64,000 bases of DNA from Vibrio mangrovi (GTDB lineage: Bacteria; Pseudomonadota; Gammaproteobacteria; Enterobacterales; Vibrionaceae): positions 248,001 through 312,000 of the forward strand of contig NZ_AP024883.1 in NCBI RefSeq assembly GCF_024346955.1. The letters run 5' to 3'. Under the pieces are notes generated by a model that worked only from the letters and a program-made list of their open reading frames with translations, did not search any database and had not been told where the DNA came from. Each line of letters begins with the position of its first letter. Positions within the stretch are counted from its first letter, which is position 1. Shown here one piece after another: positions 1 through 8,082 of the stretch. Both the position numbers and the translations under genes were made by a program.

Positions 1-636
1 ATTTAATGCTTCTGGGCCTGTTGTGCCATATACACCTTTTTTGACATCGTAGTTCTCAATGTTATGGACAATCGTATCCATGATCAATTTATAATGAGGA
101 TTGTTTGGGACTGTCGCCAGGAAAAAATTGGTGTAATCTGTATTTCCCTTTTTGAACTTGATATATAGTGCTTCCTGCTCATTTTTTAAAAGCTTACGTA
201 GGGGCCAGACAAGTGTAGCATCGATGTCCATATAGATGCCACCTTGTTGGTGAAGAACTGTTAGGCGCCATAAGTCAGCTTGTGCAGCACCATCTGTTAG
301 CTGTTGATAGGCCCTGTAAACATGCTCAGGAGCATGATCTCGCATGAAAATCTCCCGGTCTTCAGTACTGACATACCGATAATCATAATCCAGAGACATC
401 AGGCGGTTGAACAGATAGTTCAGGTAAACAGGCAATGTGCAACGATTTGAATAGTTTGTCTGCCAGATTGTTCTGGGGATCTTTCCAGTATTACTCCAAC
501 CGACTTTAGCTTTTGAATATACAGGTATTGTGAAACGAGTTCGAGGGAATAGCAGATGAAATGGATAAGATAGCATCTTGAAAAGATTCCCGATTAGTCT
601 GATGCAGCGATTTGTAATAAATATAGCTATATTCAT
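1..636 (-). CDS. GT32/OCH1-like glycosyltransferase, 3' end cut by window edge
   Basis: The reverse strand is open from an ATG at 636 through position 1, giving 212 residues of a protein whose C-terminus lies outside the window. It carries IPRTIWQ near residue 53 and GGIYMDIDA with the DxD pair at residues 137 and 139, the pattern of GT32 (OCH1/TcdA-type) sugar transferases found in LPS and capsule loci. DxD binds the metal and nucleotide sugar. The start overlaps the stop of the upstream ligase gene by four bases (ATGA), so it is the last visible gene of the core operon. Donor and acceptor cannot be read from sequence. By context it probably adds a sugar to the LPS core or O-chain at the inner membrane. 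Confidence 0.8.
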   Translation of the reverse strand, partial: MNIAIFITNRCIRLIGNLFKMLSYPFHLLFPRTRFTIPVYSKAKVGWSNTGKIPRTIWQTNYSNRCTLPVYLNYLFNRLMSLDYDYRYVSTEDREIFMRDHAPEHVYRAYQQLTDGAAQADLWRLTVLHQQGGIYMDIDATLVWPLRKLLKNEQEALYIKFKKGNTDYTNFFLATVPNNPHYKLIMDTIVHNIENYDVKKGVYGTTGPEALN

Positions 637-1886
637 GAGACACTCTCGTTAATTGTTGTATTATCTGAATAGCCCTTTAGATCATTTCTAGTAAAGTTGA
701 TTAGAGTAATCAGTATAAAACCATAAAATGTACTGATTAAGTTTTGCTCTAAAGGTACTTCTGTTAAACAAAATATAGAAAATCCTAATACAAAAATAAA
801 GCCACTAAAAGCATGTATAGATTTGTTGATATTTTTTAAAAAATAAAATAATGGAATAAATATTAATGAGATGAAAGCTAATATTCCCAAAATGCCATTG
901 CTGGCTAACATTTCAAAGTATTGATTGTGTGCATGTGCTCGGGTGATTGTCATTGGCCAAGAACTAATTTTTCCCTCTCTATATAATTCTCGGATAGTTT
1001 CTTCCCTTTGAGCATATGTTTGACCTATTAATGGACTTTTAATAAATGATTGTGTTGCAGAATACCATAGCTGGATTCGTCCACCGGATGACTCTGATGC
1101 TGAAATGTTACCAGATATGATCTCATTGAATTCAACCACTGTAAGGTCTATTCTATCTTGGATCTTATGGGAAGAAAAATAAATAGAAAAAAAAGATATG
1201 GACATAATTATCAATACTTTAACAGTATTTTTTAATCTATTTTCTTTTGAGTGGAGTGCAATGCTAAAAAATATAAGGATAGGTATGGCAAATATAGCAC
1301 CTCTTGTTACTGTAAGTAATGTTGTATAGCATAAAATAACAAAAGATAGCCATAGTAATTTTTTGATGTGACTACTACTGGATAATGTTAAAGCTAAAAA
1401 AGCTAATGAACAGGATAAATAACCAAAATTAATGCTATATAGATATCCGTCAACTCTTGTCATATCTTTTATATAAAATTGATATATTGAAATTATAAGG
1501 GTACCAATAGAACCAAAAAATACTCCCCAATCAAGATATGTTCTTGGCTCTTTATTCTCATTAATAACCTCTTTAATGAAAAAATAAATGGGTATGATCA
1601 ATAAATAACGCGATGCGCCTTTAAAATATCTAGCTGTTCCCATATCATATATATATATAGGGATATTAGATATAAAATAAGCCGAGAGTATGGTTATAAC
1701 CATCCAGTCCAGTTTATTTAAGGGAGAGACTTTATTCTCTCTAATCAGATACCATGTGGAGGTTAATAGTATGATTATGACAGCACCAATACTTAAATTA
1801 CTTGTGCATAAAAGTAATGCTGGGACTAAAAATAAGCAATAGTTAAATATTTTTCTGTAGTATGTTTTTTCCATTTTTACTTCCAT
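633..1886 (-). CDS. waaL: O-antigen ligase (WaaL family, Wzy_C)
   Basis: A 417-residue, very hydrophobic protein with about ten to twelve predicted membrane segments and a large periplasmic loop. That loop holds R-A-H-A-H-N-Q near residues 312-319, followed by FEMLASNG, which matches the conserved histidine region of WaaL ligases. WaaL moves the polysaccharide from undecaprenyl diphosphate to lipid A-core in the periplasm. It overlaps the upstream GT9 gene by 10 bases and the downstream GT32 gene by 4. The start could be Met1 or Met5. O-antigen polymerases (Wzy) share this domain, but the core-gene neighbours and the separate wzy at 52.7 kb favour ligase. The gene is clearly A/T-rich and contains an (AT) run at about 1648-1659. 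Confidence 0.85.
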   Translation of the reverse strand: MEVKMEKTYYRKIFNYCLFLVPALLLCTSNLSIGAVIIILLTSTWYLIRENKVSPLNKLDWMVITILSAYFISNIPIYIYDMGTARYFKGASRYLLIIPIYFFIKEVINENKEPRTYLDWGVFFGSIGTLIISIYQFYIKDMTRVDGYLYSINFGYLSCSLAFLALTLSSSSHIKKLLWLSFVILCYTTLLTVTRGAIFAIPILIFFSIALHSKENRLKNTVKVLIIMSISFFSIYFSSHKIQDRIDLTVVEFNEIISGNISASESSGGRIQLWYSATQSFIKSPLIGQTYAQREETIRELYREGKISSWPMTITRAHAHNQYFEMLASNGILGILAFISLIFIPLFYFLKNINKSIHAFSGFIFVLGFSIFCLTEVPLEQNLISTFYGFILITLINFTRNDLKGYSDNTTINESVS

Positions 1887-2899
1887 GATAAAACTTCATT
1901 TTTTATTGCCTGATATATTTTTTGCGTACTTGGTATACTTCCATCAGGAGTCATTACGATATAATGTTTTTCATAGTTTGGCGTATATCTAAAAGGAACA
2001 GTGGAATAAAAAATACCGACAGTTGGTGTATGTGTTGCTATTGCTACGTTTCTTACGCCAGTATCCGGGCTTACAAGTATAGAGGCTTTAGCTACCAGCT
2101 TGATTAGTTCTTCTAATGGGAGGCAAGCTTGAATAGAGAAATTAGAGTATTTCTTTAGCCCCTCAAGAAAATCACCTTTTTCAAAGGTATTTTTACCTTC
2201 TAAAAAAATATGTTTAATATTAGAGTGACTCTCTAAAGATAACTCAATTAATTCTTTCATTTGTTGCTGACTAAGAATTTTTGATGTTTGAGATGCACCA
2301 TTAAAGAATAATATAAATGGTTCTTCTCTATCTATTTCAACTCTATTATCCGGATAATTAAAATTGAGAGGGTAAGTTGGGTTGTGTCCAAGTAGTTTTA
2401 ACATGTCTAGCATGCATTCAACTTCAGGTTGGAAATCTGAACGTGGGACACAGACATTGTACAGAACTCCCCGAAGATAATACTTATAAGGAAAACCAAT
2501 TTTTAGTTTGGCTTTACTGAGTGCCATCATCCAGTGTGAACGATTGGTACTGGCCAAATCAAAAATGATATCTTGCTCTCCCAGATCGATAATATTCTTG
2601 ATTTTATCGAATACGGAAGTATCTTCCTTTTTGTCTTTTCCTGGCATAATATGCACACGATCTACTAAATCATCTGGCATGCCATATTGGTAGTTGGATA
2701 CAGCAACAAGAGTAATTTGGGCGTTAGGAAAATACTTTCTGGCTTCGATTAAAAAGGGACGGGTGATAACCTGATCACCTAATGCTGCGTGTCTGATGAC
2801 CGCTATTTTTTGTATTTTCTGTGGGGAAAAATCCTCAGCTAAATACTTTCTGGCTTTTTTTGTTGCGAAAGCTCCACGCTCAAACCATTGATATTCCAT
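1877..2899 (-). CDS. Glycosyltransferase family 9 (heptosyltransferase-like)
   Basis: A 340-residue GT-B protein. The N-terminal motif VIRHAALGDQV (residues about 34-44) and the C-terminal donor-site motif SPDTGVRNVAIA are typical of GT9, the family of ADP-heptose:LPS heptosyltransferases. It acts on the cytoplasmic face of the inner membrane. It lies 8 bases downstream of waaF and overlaps waaL, so it is most likely a core-extending enzyme such as a third heptosyltransferase, but GT9 proteins can use other donors. The 3' part is more A/T-rich than waaF next to it, suggesting a variable outer-core gene. Confidence 0.8.
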   Translation of the reverse strand: MEYQWFERGAFATKKARKYLAEDFSPQKIQKIAVIRHAALGDQVITRPFLIEARKYFPNAQITLVAVSNYQYGMPDDLVDRVHIMPGKDKKEDTSVFDKIKNIIDLGEQDIIFDLASTNRSHWMMALSKAKLKIGFPYKYYLRGVLYNVCVPRSDFQPEVECMLDMLKLLGHNPTYPLNFNYPDNRVEIDREEPFILFFNGASQTSKILSQQQMKELIELSLESHSNIKHIFLEGKNTFEKGDFLEGLKKYSNFSIQACLPLEELIKLVAKASILVSPDTGVRNVAIATHTPTVGIFYSTVPFRYTPNYEKHYIVMTPDGSIPSTQKIYQAIKNEVLSWK

Positions 2900-2907
2900 T
2901 ACTATTC

Positions 2908-3939
2908 TTATTTTGTTTGTTGAGTTTTAAGACGATTGATGACTTTATCTGGCGTCAGTTGATTAAGACAGTTCAGGTGCCCATATGGACATTCTCTTTT
3001 AAAACATGGTCTACATTCTATATCAGTGTTCAATGTAATCACATTATCTGACAACGCCGGTGTGTATTGAGGTGAGCTGGAGCCATAAATGGCAACAATA
3101 TTACAATCGACAGCAGCAGCAATGTGCATCAACCCTGAATCATTACTGACTACAGTATGGCAACAAGCTAGCAAATCGACCACCTCAATCAGGGTGGTTT
3201 TTCCTGCCAGATCAAAACAATGTGACTGATGTTCTGTTGAGAGTAAATCTCGGATGTTTTGGGTAACCTCTTGATCCTTCTGTGAGCCAAACAACCAGAT
3301 TTGTTTACCACGCGTGATTAAGTCTGCTGCCAGTTCTGCATAGTAATGAGATGGCCATCTTTTAGCTGGCCCAAATTCTGCTCCGGGGCATAAACCGAAA
3401 ATTTCTCGGTCAGAGATTAAAGAAAAACGTTGTCGTAAGATATCCTGCTGTTTTGGGTTAATGGTTAGCTTTGGTTTAAGACACTTTTCTAATGTAACTT
3501 CGGCCTGCATTGCACTTTTGGTACTTGCCAGTGCAACATAGCGCTCTACCATATATTGAAACACCCGCTTGTCAGGTCTCAGATCGTTCAGTAGACCATA
3601 ACGCATTTCCCCTTTCCATCCGGTACGAGTAGGAATACCGGCAAATAAAGGGATCAATGCTGATTTTGCAGAATTTGGAAGAATAAAAGCATGAGTGTAG
3701 TGGTTACTGGCTAACTGACGACCGATTCTCCACCGTTTGGCTAAACTAAAATCGCCATGGCCGACGGGCATATCAATGGCGTTATCGACTTCAGGCATCC
3801 GTTCAAGAATCGGACCGCACCATGCCGGTGCTAAAACATCAATTGTAGATTTTGGGTGACGACTCTTGAGTTCACGATACAAACTCTGTGACATCACCAT
3901 ATCCCCTACCCATGAGGGACCGATTACCAGAATCTTCAT
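2908..3939 (-). CDS. waaF: ADP-heptose:LPS heptosyltransferase II
   Basis: About 343 residues from the family-typical start MKILVIGPSWVGD; the frame is open eight codons further upstream (to 3963), but neither start has a clear ribosome site. WaaF adds the second L-glycero-D-manno-heptose to the inner core of LPS. Family marks that can be read: GPSWVGDMVMSQSLYREL at the N-terminus, GIPTRTGWKGEMRYGLLND in the middle, CPGAEFGPAKRWP, and SNDSGLMHIAAA in the donor site. The C-terminal part has a cluster of cysteines (CRPCFKRECPYGHLNC) seen in many WaaF proteins. It uses the ADP-heptose finished by HldD, encoded 2.5 kb upstream. Confidence 0.93.
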   Translation of the reverse strand: MKILVIGPSWVGDMVMSQSLYRELKSRHPKSTIDVLAPAWCGPILERMPEVDNAIDMPVGHGDFSLAKRWRIGRQLASNHYTHAFILPNSAKSALIPLFAGIPTRTGWKGEMRYGLLNDLRPDKRVFQYMVERYVALASTKSAMQAEVTLEKCLKPKLTINPKQQDILRQRFSLISDREIFGLCPGAEFGPAKRWPSHYYAELAADLITRGKQIWLFGSQKDQEVTQNIRDLLSTEHQSHCFDLAGKTTLIEVVDLLACCHTVVSNDSGLMHIAAAVDCNIVAIYGSSSPQYTPALSDNVITLNTDIECRPCFKRECPYGHLNCLNQLTPDKVINRLKTQQTK

Positions 3940-4013
3940 TTGCATGATTTTACAACTACTCATCTAAATTGGGGGCATAGTACCATCTGCGTGGTGTTAT
4001 AGTAAGACTCGGT

Positions 4014-5129
4014 CTATTGTTCCTGATAGTAATGTAGCAGATTTTGAGTATGTGTCTGTATCGAAAACTCTTTACATGCCCTCACTCTGGCTGACACTGC
4101 GTTATTTTTTGCTTCTTCATAGTGTTCATAGCTTTCCAGAATTGCATGAGCTATGGATTCATCACTTGTGGGTGAACAATACTGAGCGTAACTTTCCAGA
4201 AGTTCAGGTAATGCTCCGGTATTTGCTGCGACGATTGGGCGTTGGGCAGCCATTGTTTCTATGGCCGTTAAGCCGAATGCTTCATTAGCATAAGGCAGAC
4301 AAACTATATCCATAATGGCCAGAAGCTGTTGTGTGTCCTGACGAAATCCGGTAAAGATAACTTCGCCGGTTAAATCTAAGGATTGAATGACTTGTTTTAC
4401 CTGAGCCAGGTAATCTAAATCGCAACCTTGTGAGGCTTCCAGTCCACCAACAATGACCAGTTTACTATGAGGAAGGCTTTGCCGAACACGAGCGAAAGCT
4501 TTAACCAGTTCGATTTGTCCTTTCCCCGGACTAATCCGACCAATTGTACCGATAACAAAATCATTTTCCGGAAGTGAGACTGATTGTTTTATTGTCGCGA
4601 GTTCACTGGTAGACAGTTCTGTTTTTTCAGGAATATCTGTTCCTAACCATAGGCGGGCTATCTTCTCCGGTGGGACAGGAAGCGCATTGAGATTTCTCTG
4701 GTATGTTTCGTCACTGATAGATAATACCTGATCGACGTGTTGATAAACCCAGCGATGGAAGAAATCTTTTTTACTTCTTTTTACTCCCATGTGTTCGGTG
4801 AATATGACTTTTACCGGAACAAATTGTTTGATGAGTGCAGCGATCAATAGGTCGCCGGATTTATGACAATGAATGACATTGATCTGATGATGTTTCACCC
4901 ACTGGATAAGAGAGAATAGTTTAGTGCCGATTAAGTGAGCTTTGCTGTTTGCTGTATACAGGGAGATGTTGTTGGTTTTCATTCCAGCTTCAACTTGTGT
5001 CCCTGCCAGACATAGACCGAATACCTGATAACCTGCAGAAAGGAACTGATGACCCATTTTGATAGGGTACATTTCTAAGCCTCCCCATCCTTTTGACAAG
5101 CATATATGTAATATTACGGGGTCTCTCAC
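4014..5129 (-). CDS. Glycosyltransferase family 4, core or O-chain
   Basis: A 371-residue GT-B enzyme. KGWGGLEMYP near the N-terminus, IGRISPGKGQIELVKAFARV at the start of the C-terminal half, and the E-x7-E motif within NEAFGLTAIETM are GT4 hallmarks. The start is GTG with a strong ribosome site (AGGAGAGG) six to seven bases upstream. It is the first gene after the 5.2-kb terminator and sits 50 bases before the upstream end of waaF, so it probably opens the waa transcription unit. It likely adds a core sugar from a nucleotide donor on the cytoplasmic side; donor unknown. Confidence 0.85.
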   Translation of the reverse strand: MRDPVILHICLSKGWGGLEMYPIKMGHQFLSAGYQVFGLCLAGTQVEAGMKTNNISLYTANSKAHLIGTKLFSLIQWVKHHQINVIHCHKSGDLLIAALIKQFVPVKVIFTEHMGVKRSKKDFFHRWVYQHVDQVLSISDETYQRNLNALPVPPEKIARLWLGTDIPEKTELSTSELATIKQSVSLPENDFVIGTIGRISPGKGQIELVKAFARVRQSLPHSKLVIVGGLEASQGCDLDYLAQVKQVIQSLDLTGEVIFTGFRQDTQQLLAIMDIVCLPYANEAFGLTAIETMAAQRPIVAANTGALPELLESYAQYCSPTSDESIAHAILESYEHYEEAKNNAVSARVRACKEFSIQTHTQNLLHYYQEQ

Positions 5130-5161
5130 TATCCTCTCCTATTGAAAAAACTTATGTATAC

Positions 5162-5191
5162 ATTCTACAACATTGGGAGACGACTCGTTAA
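5162..5191 (-). promoter_or_regulatory. Candidate sigma-70 promoter for the core operon
   Basis: On the minus strand a TTAACG hexamer (5186-5191, four of six matches to the -35 consensus) is followed after 18 bases by TAGAAT (5162-5167, five of six to the -10 consensus). The -10 lies 32 bases before the GTG start of the GT4 gene and just downstream of a terminator, where a new promoter is needed. This is pattern matching only. Confidence 0.4.
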
Positions 5192-5200
5192 CTTCTTGAG

Positions 5201-5235
5201 AAAAAATGAGTTCTGACATAGTCACCAGAACTCAT
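5201..5235 (-). terminator. Rho-independent terminator after ugd
   Basis: A perfect 10-bp stem (5206-5215 pairing with 5226-5235) closes a 10-base loop. On the minus strand the stem is followed by a run of T residues (5201-5206 read as A on plus). It begins 15 bases after the ugd stop codon and ends the hldD-ugd unit. Confidence 0.85.
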
Positions 5236-5250
5236 CATGGTTAAGCACAA

Positions 5251-6417
5251 TCAGTCGGAACCGAACAGATCCCGGGTGTACACTTTATCTGCAACCTCAG
5301 AGAGATCGTCAGACATGCGGTTTGAAATAATGATATCCGATATCTGTTTAAATTCATCCAAATCACGTATGACCCGTGAGTTAAAGAACTGATTCTCTTT
5401 CATCGCTGGTTCGTAAATTACAATATCAAGTCCTTTTGCTTTGAGCCGTTTCATGATCCCCTGAACAGATGACGCCCGAAAGTTATCTGAGCCGGACTTC
5501 ATGATCAGACGATAGATCCCTACTGTTTGTGGATTTTTTTTCAGAATACTTTCTGCGATGAAATCTTTACGAGTACGGTTTGCATCGACAATCGCTGCAA
5601 TAATATTATTGGGAACTGTATCGTAGTTTGCCAATAGTTGCTTCGTATCTTTTGGCAGACAGTAGCCGCCATAGCCGAAAGAAGGGTTGTTATAATGATT
5701 TCCGATTCGCGGATCGAGACAAACACCTTCAATAATTTGACGAGTATCCATGCCATGGGCTTCTGCGTAAGAATCCAGTTCATTAAAGTAAGCAACTCGC
5801 ATGGCCAGGTAAGTATTTGAAAATAGTTTGACGGCTTCTGCTTCTGTTGCGTTGGTGAAAAGTACCTGAATATCTTCTTTCTTTGCGCCTTCCACAAGCA
5901 GGCCGGCAAAGATTTTTGCCCGGTCACTCTGTTCTCCGACAATAATCCGGGATGGATAAAGGTTGTCATAGAGTGCTTTTCCTTCACGGAGGAATTCAGG
6001 CGAGAAAATAATGTTCTGGCAATTGAACTGCTGTTTGATTCGCTCGGTGTAGCCGACCGGAATCGTTGATTTGATTATCATGGTTGCTTCAGGATTGATT
6101 GTCATGACATCCTGAATGACGGCTTCGACTGTCGCAGTATTAAAGTAGTTGGTTTGCGGGTCATAATCGGTTGGTGTAGCGATGATTACAAAAGCAGCTC
6201 CACGATATGCTTCTTCTTTATCCAGTGTTGCTTTGAAATCAAGTTCTCGTGATGATAAAAATTCTTCGATTTCTTTGTCTATGATTGGAGATTTCCGATC
6301 ATTTAACAGTGCAACTTTTTCCTCAATAACATCTAATGCAACAACAGTATGATTCTGGGCAAGCAGGATCGCATTCGATAACCCCACATACCCAGTTCCT
6401 GCAACAGCAATTTTCAT
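5251..6417 (-). CDS. ugd: UDP-glucose 6-dehydrogenase
   Basis: 388 residues from the ATG at 6417, preceded by GGGAG; the open frame runs 16 codons further upstream, but the Rossmann motif GTGYVGLSNA begins at residue 7 from this ATG and 388 residues is the family's usual length. Ugd oxidises UDP-glucose to UDP-glucuronate with two NAD+. Further marks are SPEFLREGKALYDN and GYGGYCLPKDTKQL, which contains the catalytic cysteine. UDP-GlcA can feed the polysaccharide or further sugar nucleotides. It lies 81 bases downstream of hldD in the same orientation and is closed by a terminator, so it is likely co-transcribed with hldD. Confidence 0.95.
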   Translation of the reverse strand: MKIAVAGTGYVGLSNAILLAQNHTVVALDVIEEKVALLNDRKSPIIDKEIEEFLSSRELDFKATLDKEEAYRGAAFVIIATPTDYDPQTNYFNTATVEAVIQDVMTINPEATMIIKSTIPVGYTERIKQQFNCQNIIFSPEFLREGKALYDNLYPSRIIVGEQSDRAKIFAGLLVEGAKKEDIQVLFTNATEAEAVKLFSNTYLAMRVAYFNELDSYAEAHGMDTRQIIEGVCLDPRIGNHYNNPSFGYGGYCLPKDTKQLLANYDTVPNNIIAAIVDANRTRKDFIAESILKKNPQTVGIYRLIMKSGSDNFRASSVQGIMKRLKAKGLDIVIYEPAMKENQFFNSRVIRDLDEFKQISDIIISNRMSDDLSEVADKVYTRDLFGSD

Positions 6418-6498
6418 AACGAACTCCCAACCTAACGTATTAAAAATGAGACACTTGGTCATCATACAAGCATCTCAATGATTGGGAATAGATGAGCG

Positions 6499-7440
6499 TT
6501 ACTGATTGATGATGTGTAAATATTCTGAGACACCCTCTGCGACAGTTTTGAACTGAATATCACATCCTGCCGCACGTAGCTTAGTGAGATCTGCCTGGGT
6601 GAACTCCTGATAAGCACCTTTAAGATGCTCCGGAAACGGAATAGTTTCGATGACGCCACAGCCATGATGCTTAATTACTGCTTTAGCAACTTCTTCAAAT
6701 GACTCTGCTTTACCTGTGCCACAGTTGAAAATTCCGGAAACACCATTTTCCCAGAACCATAAGTTCACCTGACAAACATCACCGACATAAATAAAGTCAC
6801 GGATAAAATGATGGCTGCCTTCGAATAGTTTGGGGTTTTCTCCCGCATTCATTTGGTTGTTCAGGTGGAAAGCGACTGATGCCATGGAACCTTTATGATT
6901 TTCCCGAGGTCCGTAAACGTTAAAGTAGCGAAACCCAGTAATCTGAGAGAGTTTCTCTCCATTTACTTCTGCATCTTCCCAAAGGCGACGAACATAATTA
7001 TCAAACTGTTGTTTAGAGTAGCCATAAACATTCAGGGCACCTTCGTACTCCGGCGATTCAATGAATGTATTCGTTTCTCCGTATGTTGCAGCAGATGAAG
7101 CGTAGAGAAATGGGATTTCTCTATCCAAACAGTAATGAAGTAGCTCTTTTGAATACTCATAGTTATTGAGCATCATGTATTTGCCATCCCATTCAGTTGT
7201 CGCCGAACATGCACCTTCATGGAAGACCGCTTCAATAGGACCAAAATCATCACCAGCCATGATCTGTGCTAAAAAGTCATCACGATCCATATAGTCTGCT
7301 ATGCTCAGGTCAACGAGGTTTTTAAACTTTTTGCCATTTTTGAGATGGTCAACGACAAGGATATCGTCAAATCCTTTGTCATTCAGGGCTTTTACGATGT
7401 TGCTGCCAATCATGCCAGCACCGCCAGTTACGATGATCAT
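6499..7440 (-). CDS. hldD: ADP-L-glycero-D-manno-heptose 6-epimerase
   Basis: A 313-residue extended short-chain dehydrogenase. TGGAGMIGSNIVKALN at the N-terminus binds the cofactor; S-A-A-T and YGYSKQQFD hold the catalytic Ser/Thr-Tyr-Lys set; FRYFNVYGPRE is typical of HldD (GmhD/RfaD). It inverts C-6 of ADP-D-glycero-D-manno-heptose to give the donor for WaaC and WaaF. In vibrios this gene commonly marks the left border of the O-antigen/capsule region, and here a JUMPStart element lies 171 bases upstream of its start on the other strand. A perfect minus-strand TATAAT sits 35 bases before the ATG. Confidence 0.96.
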   Translation of the reverse strand: MIIVTGGAGMIGSNIVKALNDKGFDDILVVDHLKNGKKFKNLVDLSIADYMDRDDFLAQIMAGDDFGPIEAVFHEGACSATTEWDGKYMMLNNYEYSKELLHYCLDREIPFLYASSAATYGETNTFIESPEYEGALNVYGYSKQQFDNYVRRLWEDAEVNGEKLSQITGFRYFNVYGPRENHKGSMASVAFHLNNQMNAGENPKLFEGSHHFIRDFIYVGDVCQVNLWFWENGVSGIFNCGTGKAESFEEVAKAVIKHHGCGVIETIPFPEHLKGAYQEFTQADLTKLRAAGCDIQFKTVAEGVSEYLHIINQ

Positions 7441-7474
7441 CTATTTGTCCCATAAATATTTTTTAATTGTAGCT

Positions 7475-7480
7475 ATTATA
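7475..7480 (-). promoter_or_regulatory. Candidate -10 box for hldD
   Basis: Minus-strand TATAAT, 34 bases upstream of the hldD start codon. No good -35 hexamer is visible at 16-18 bases; the best nearby is a three-of-six match, so an activator or an alternative sigma factor may be involved. Pattern evidence only. Confidence 0.4.
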
Positions 7481-7576
7481 ACTACATTTGGGGCAGTAAC
7501 CACAAAATTTGGCATAAAAGAGTGGATGTCGCATGAGCTTGTCAATTGATGTAGTATAGTCGACCTTGTCAGCAGC

Positions 7577-7582
7577 TATAAT
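7577..7582 (+). promoter_or_regulatory. Candidate -10 box for the ABC-type polysaccharide operon
   Basis: Plus-strand TATAAT about 30 bases upstream of the JUMPStart element and 129 bases before the first gene. It lacks a recognisable -35 at normal spacing. Its position upstream of the ops sequence is right for a promoter, because ops must be transcribed to act. Confidence 0.35.
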
Positions 7583-7610
7583 ACCATATGTGATACACAG
7601 AGCATTTTCC

Positions 7611-7649
7611 TATGGGGCTTTGGTAACCTAAACTAAGGGCGGTAGCGTG
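7611..7649 (+). promoter_or_regulatory. JUMPStart element with ops (RfaH recruitment site)
   Basis: The exact ops core GGCGGTAGCGTG lies at 7638-7649, preceded by a weaker match to the rest of the JUMPStart consensus (GGGGCTTTGGTAAC and following bases). In known systems ops in the non-template strand pauses RNA polymerase and recruits RfaH, which suppresses termination across long polysaccharide operons. It lies 61 bases before the HAD gene at 7711 and should govern the 13-kb plus-strand operon. A second copy lies at 35.3 kb. Confidence 0.9.
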
Positions 7650-7710
7650 GTTCCGAGTATTGTGCTGAATAGAGACTATTAACTAAGCAGTGATAACTTA
7701 AGAGAGTAGC

Positions 7711-8082
7711 ATGAAAAAGCTTATTGTTGATCTGGATGGAACACTGACGAAGGCTGATACGCCTGATTATAGAAAGGTAAAACCTCGATTAGATGTTATT
7801 GACCAATTAAAAAAATATAAAGAACAGGGTTTTGAAATCGTTATATCTACAGCTAGAAACATGCGAACGTATGAGGGTAATATTGGGAAAATCAATATCT
7901 ATACATTGCCAATCATTACTGAATGGTTATCTATGCATGATGTACCTTATGATGAAATTCTGGTTGGGAAACCTTGGTGTGGTCATGAAGGTTTTTACAT
8001 AGATGATAGAGCTGTGAGGCCATCTGAATTTGTTTCAAAAACTTTTGATGAGATTAATGCTTTGTTTGAACTGGAGAAATAA
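7711..8082 (+). CDS. Small HAD-superfamily phosphatase-like protein of capsule loci
   Basis: 123 residues. The HAD motif I reads VDLDGTLTKA (residues 6-15, with the D-x-D nucleophile pair), motif II is STARN near residue 48, and a late acidic motif FYIDDRAVRPSEF holds the Mg-binding aspartates. There is no cap domain. Similar small HAD proteins sit at the head of capsule loci (BcbF-like proteins of Pasteurella, by recollection). The ribosome site AGAGAG lies upstream of the ATG. Its stop overlaps the next start (TAATG), so it is likely coupled to the kinase/nucleotidyltransferase. It may dephosphorylate a sugar or polyol phosphate intermediate; the substrate is unknown. Confidence 0.75.
   Translation: MKKLIVDLDGTLTKADTPDYRKVKPRLDVIDQLKKYKEQGFEIVISTARNMRTYEGNIGKINIYTLPIITEWLSMHDVPYDEILVGKPWCGHEGFYIDDRAVRPSEFVSKTFDEINALFELEK

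Noticed and set aside
5541..5987. Frame of 148 codons on minus in another frame inside ugd
   Set aside because: ugd motifs cover the interval; this is a chance open frame.
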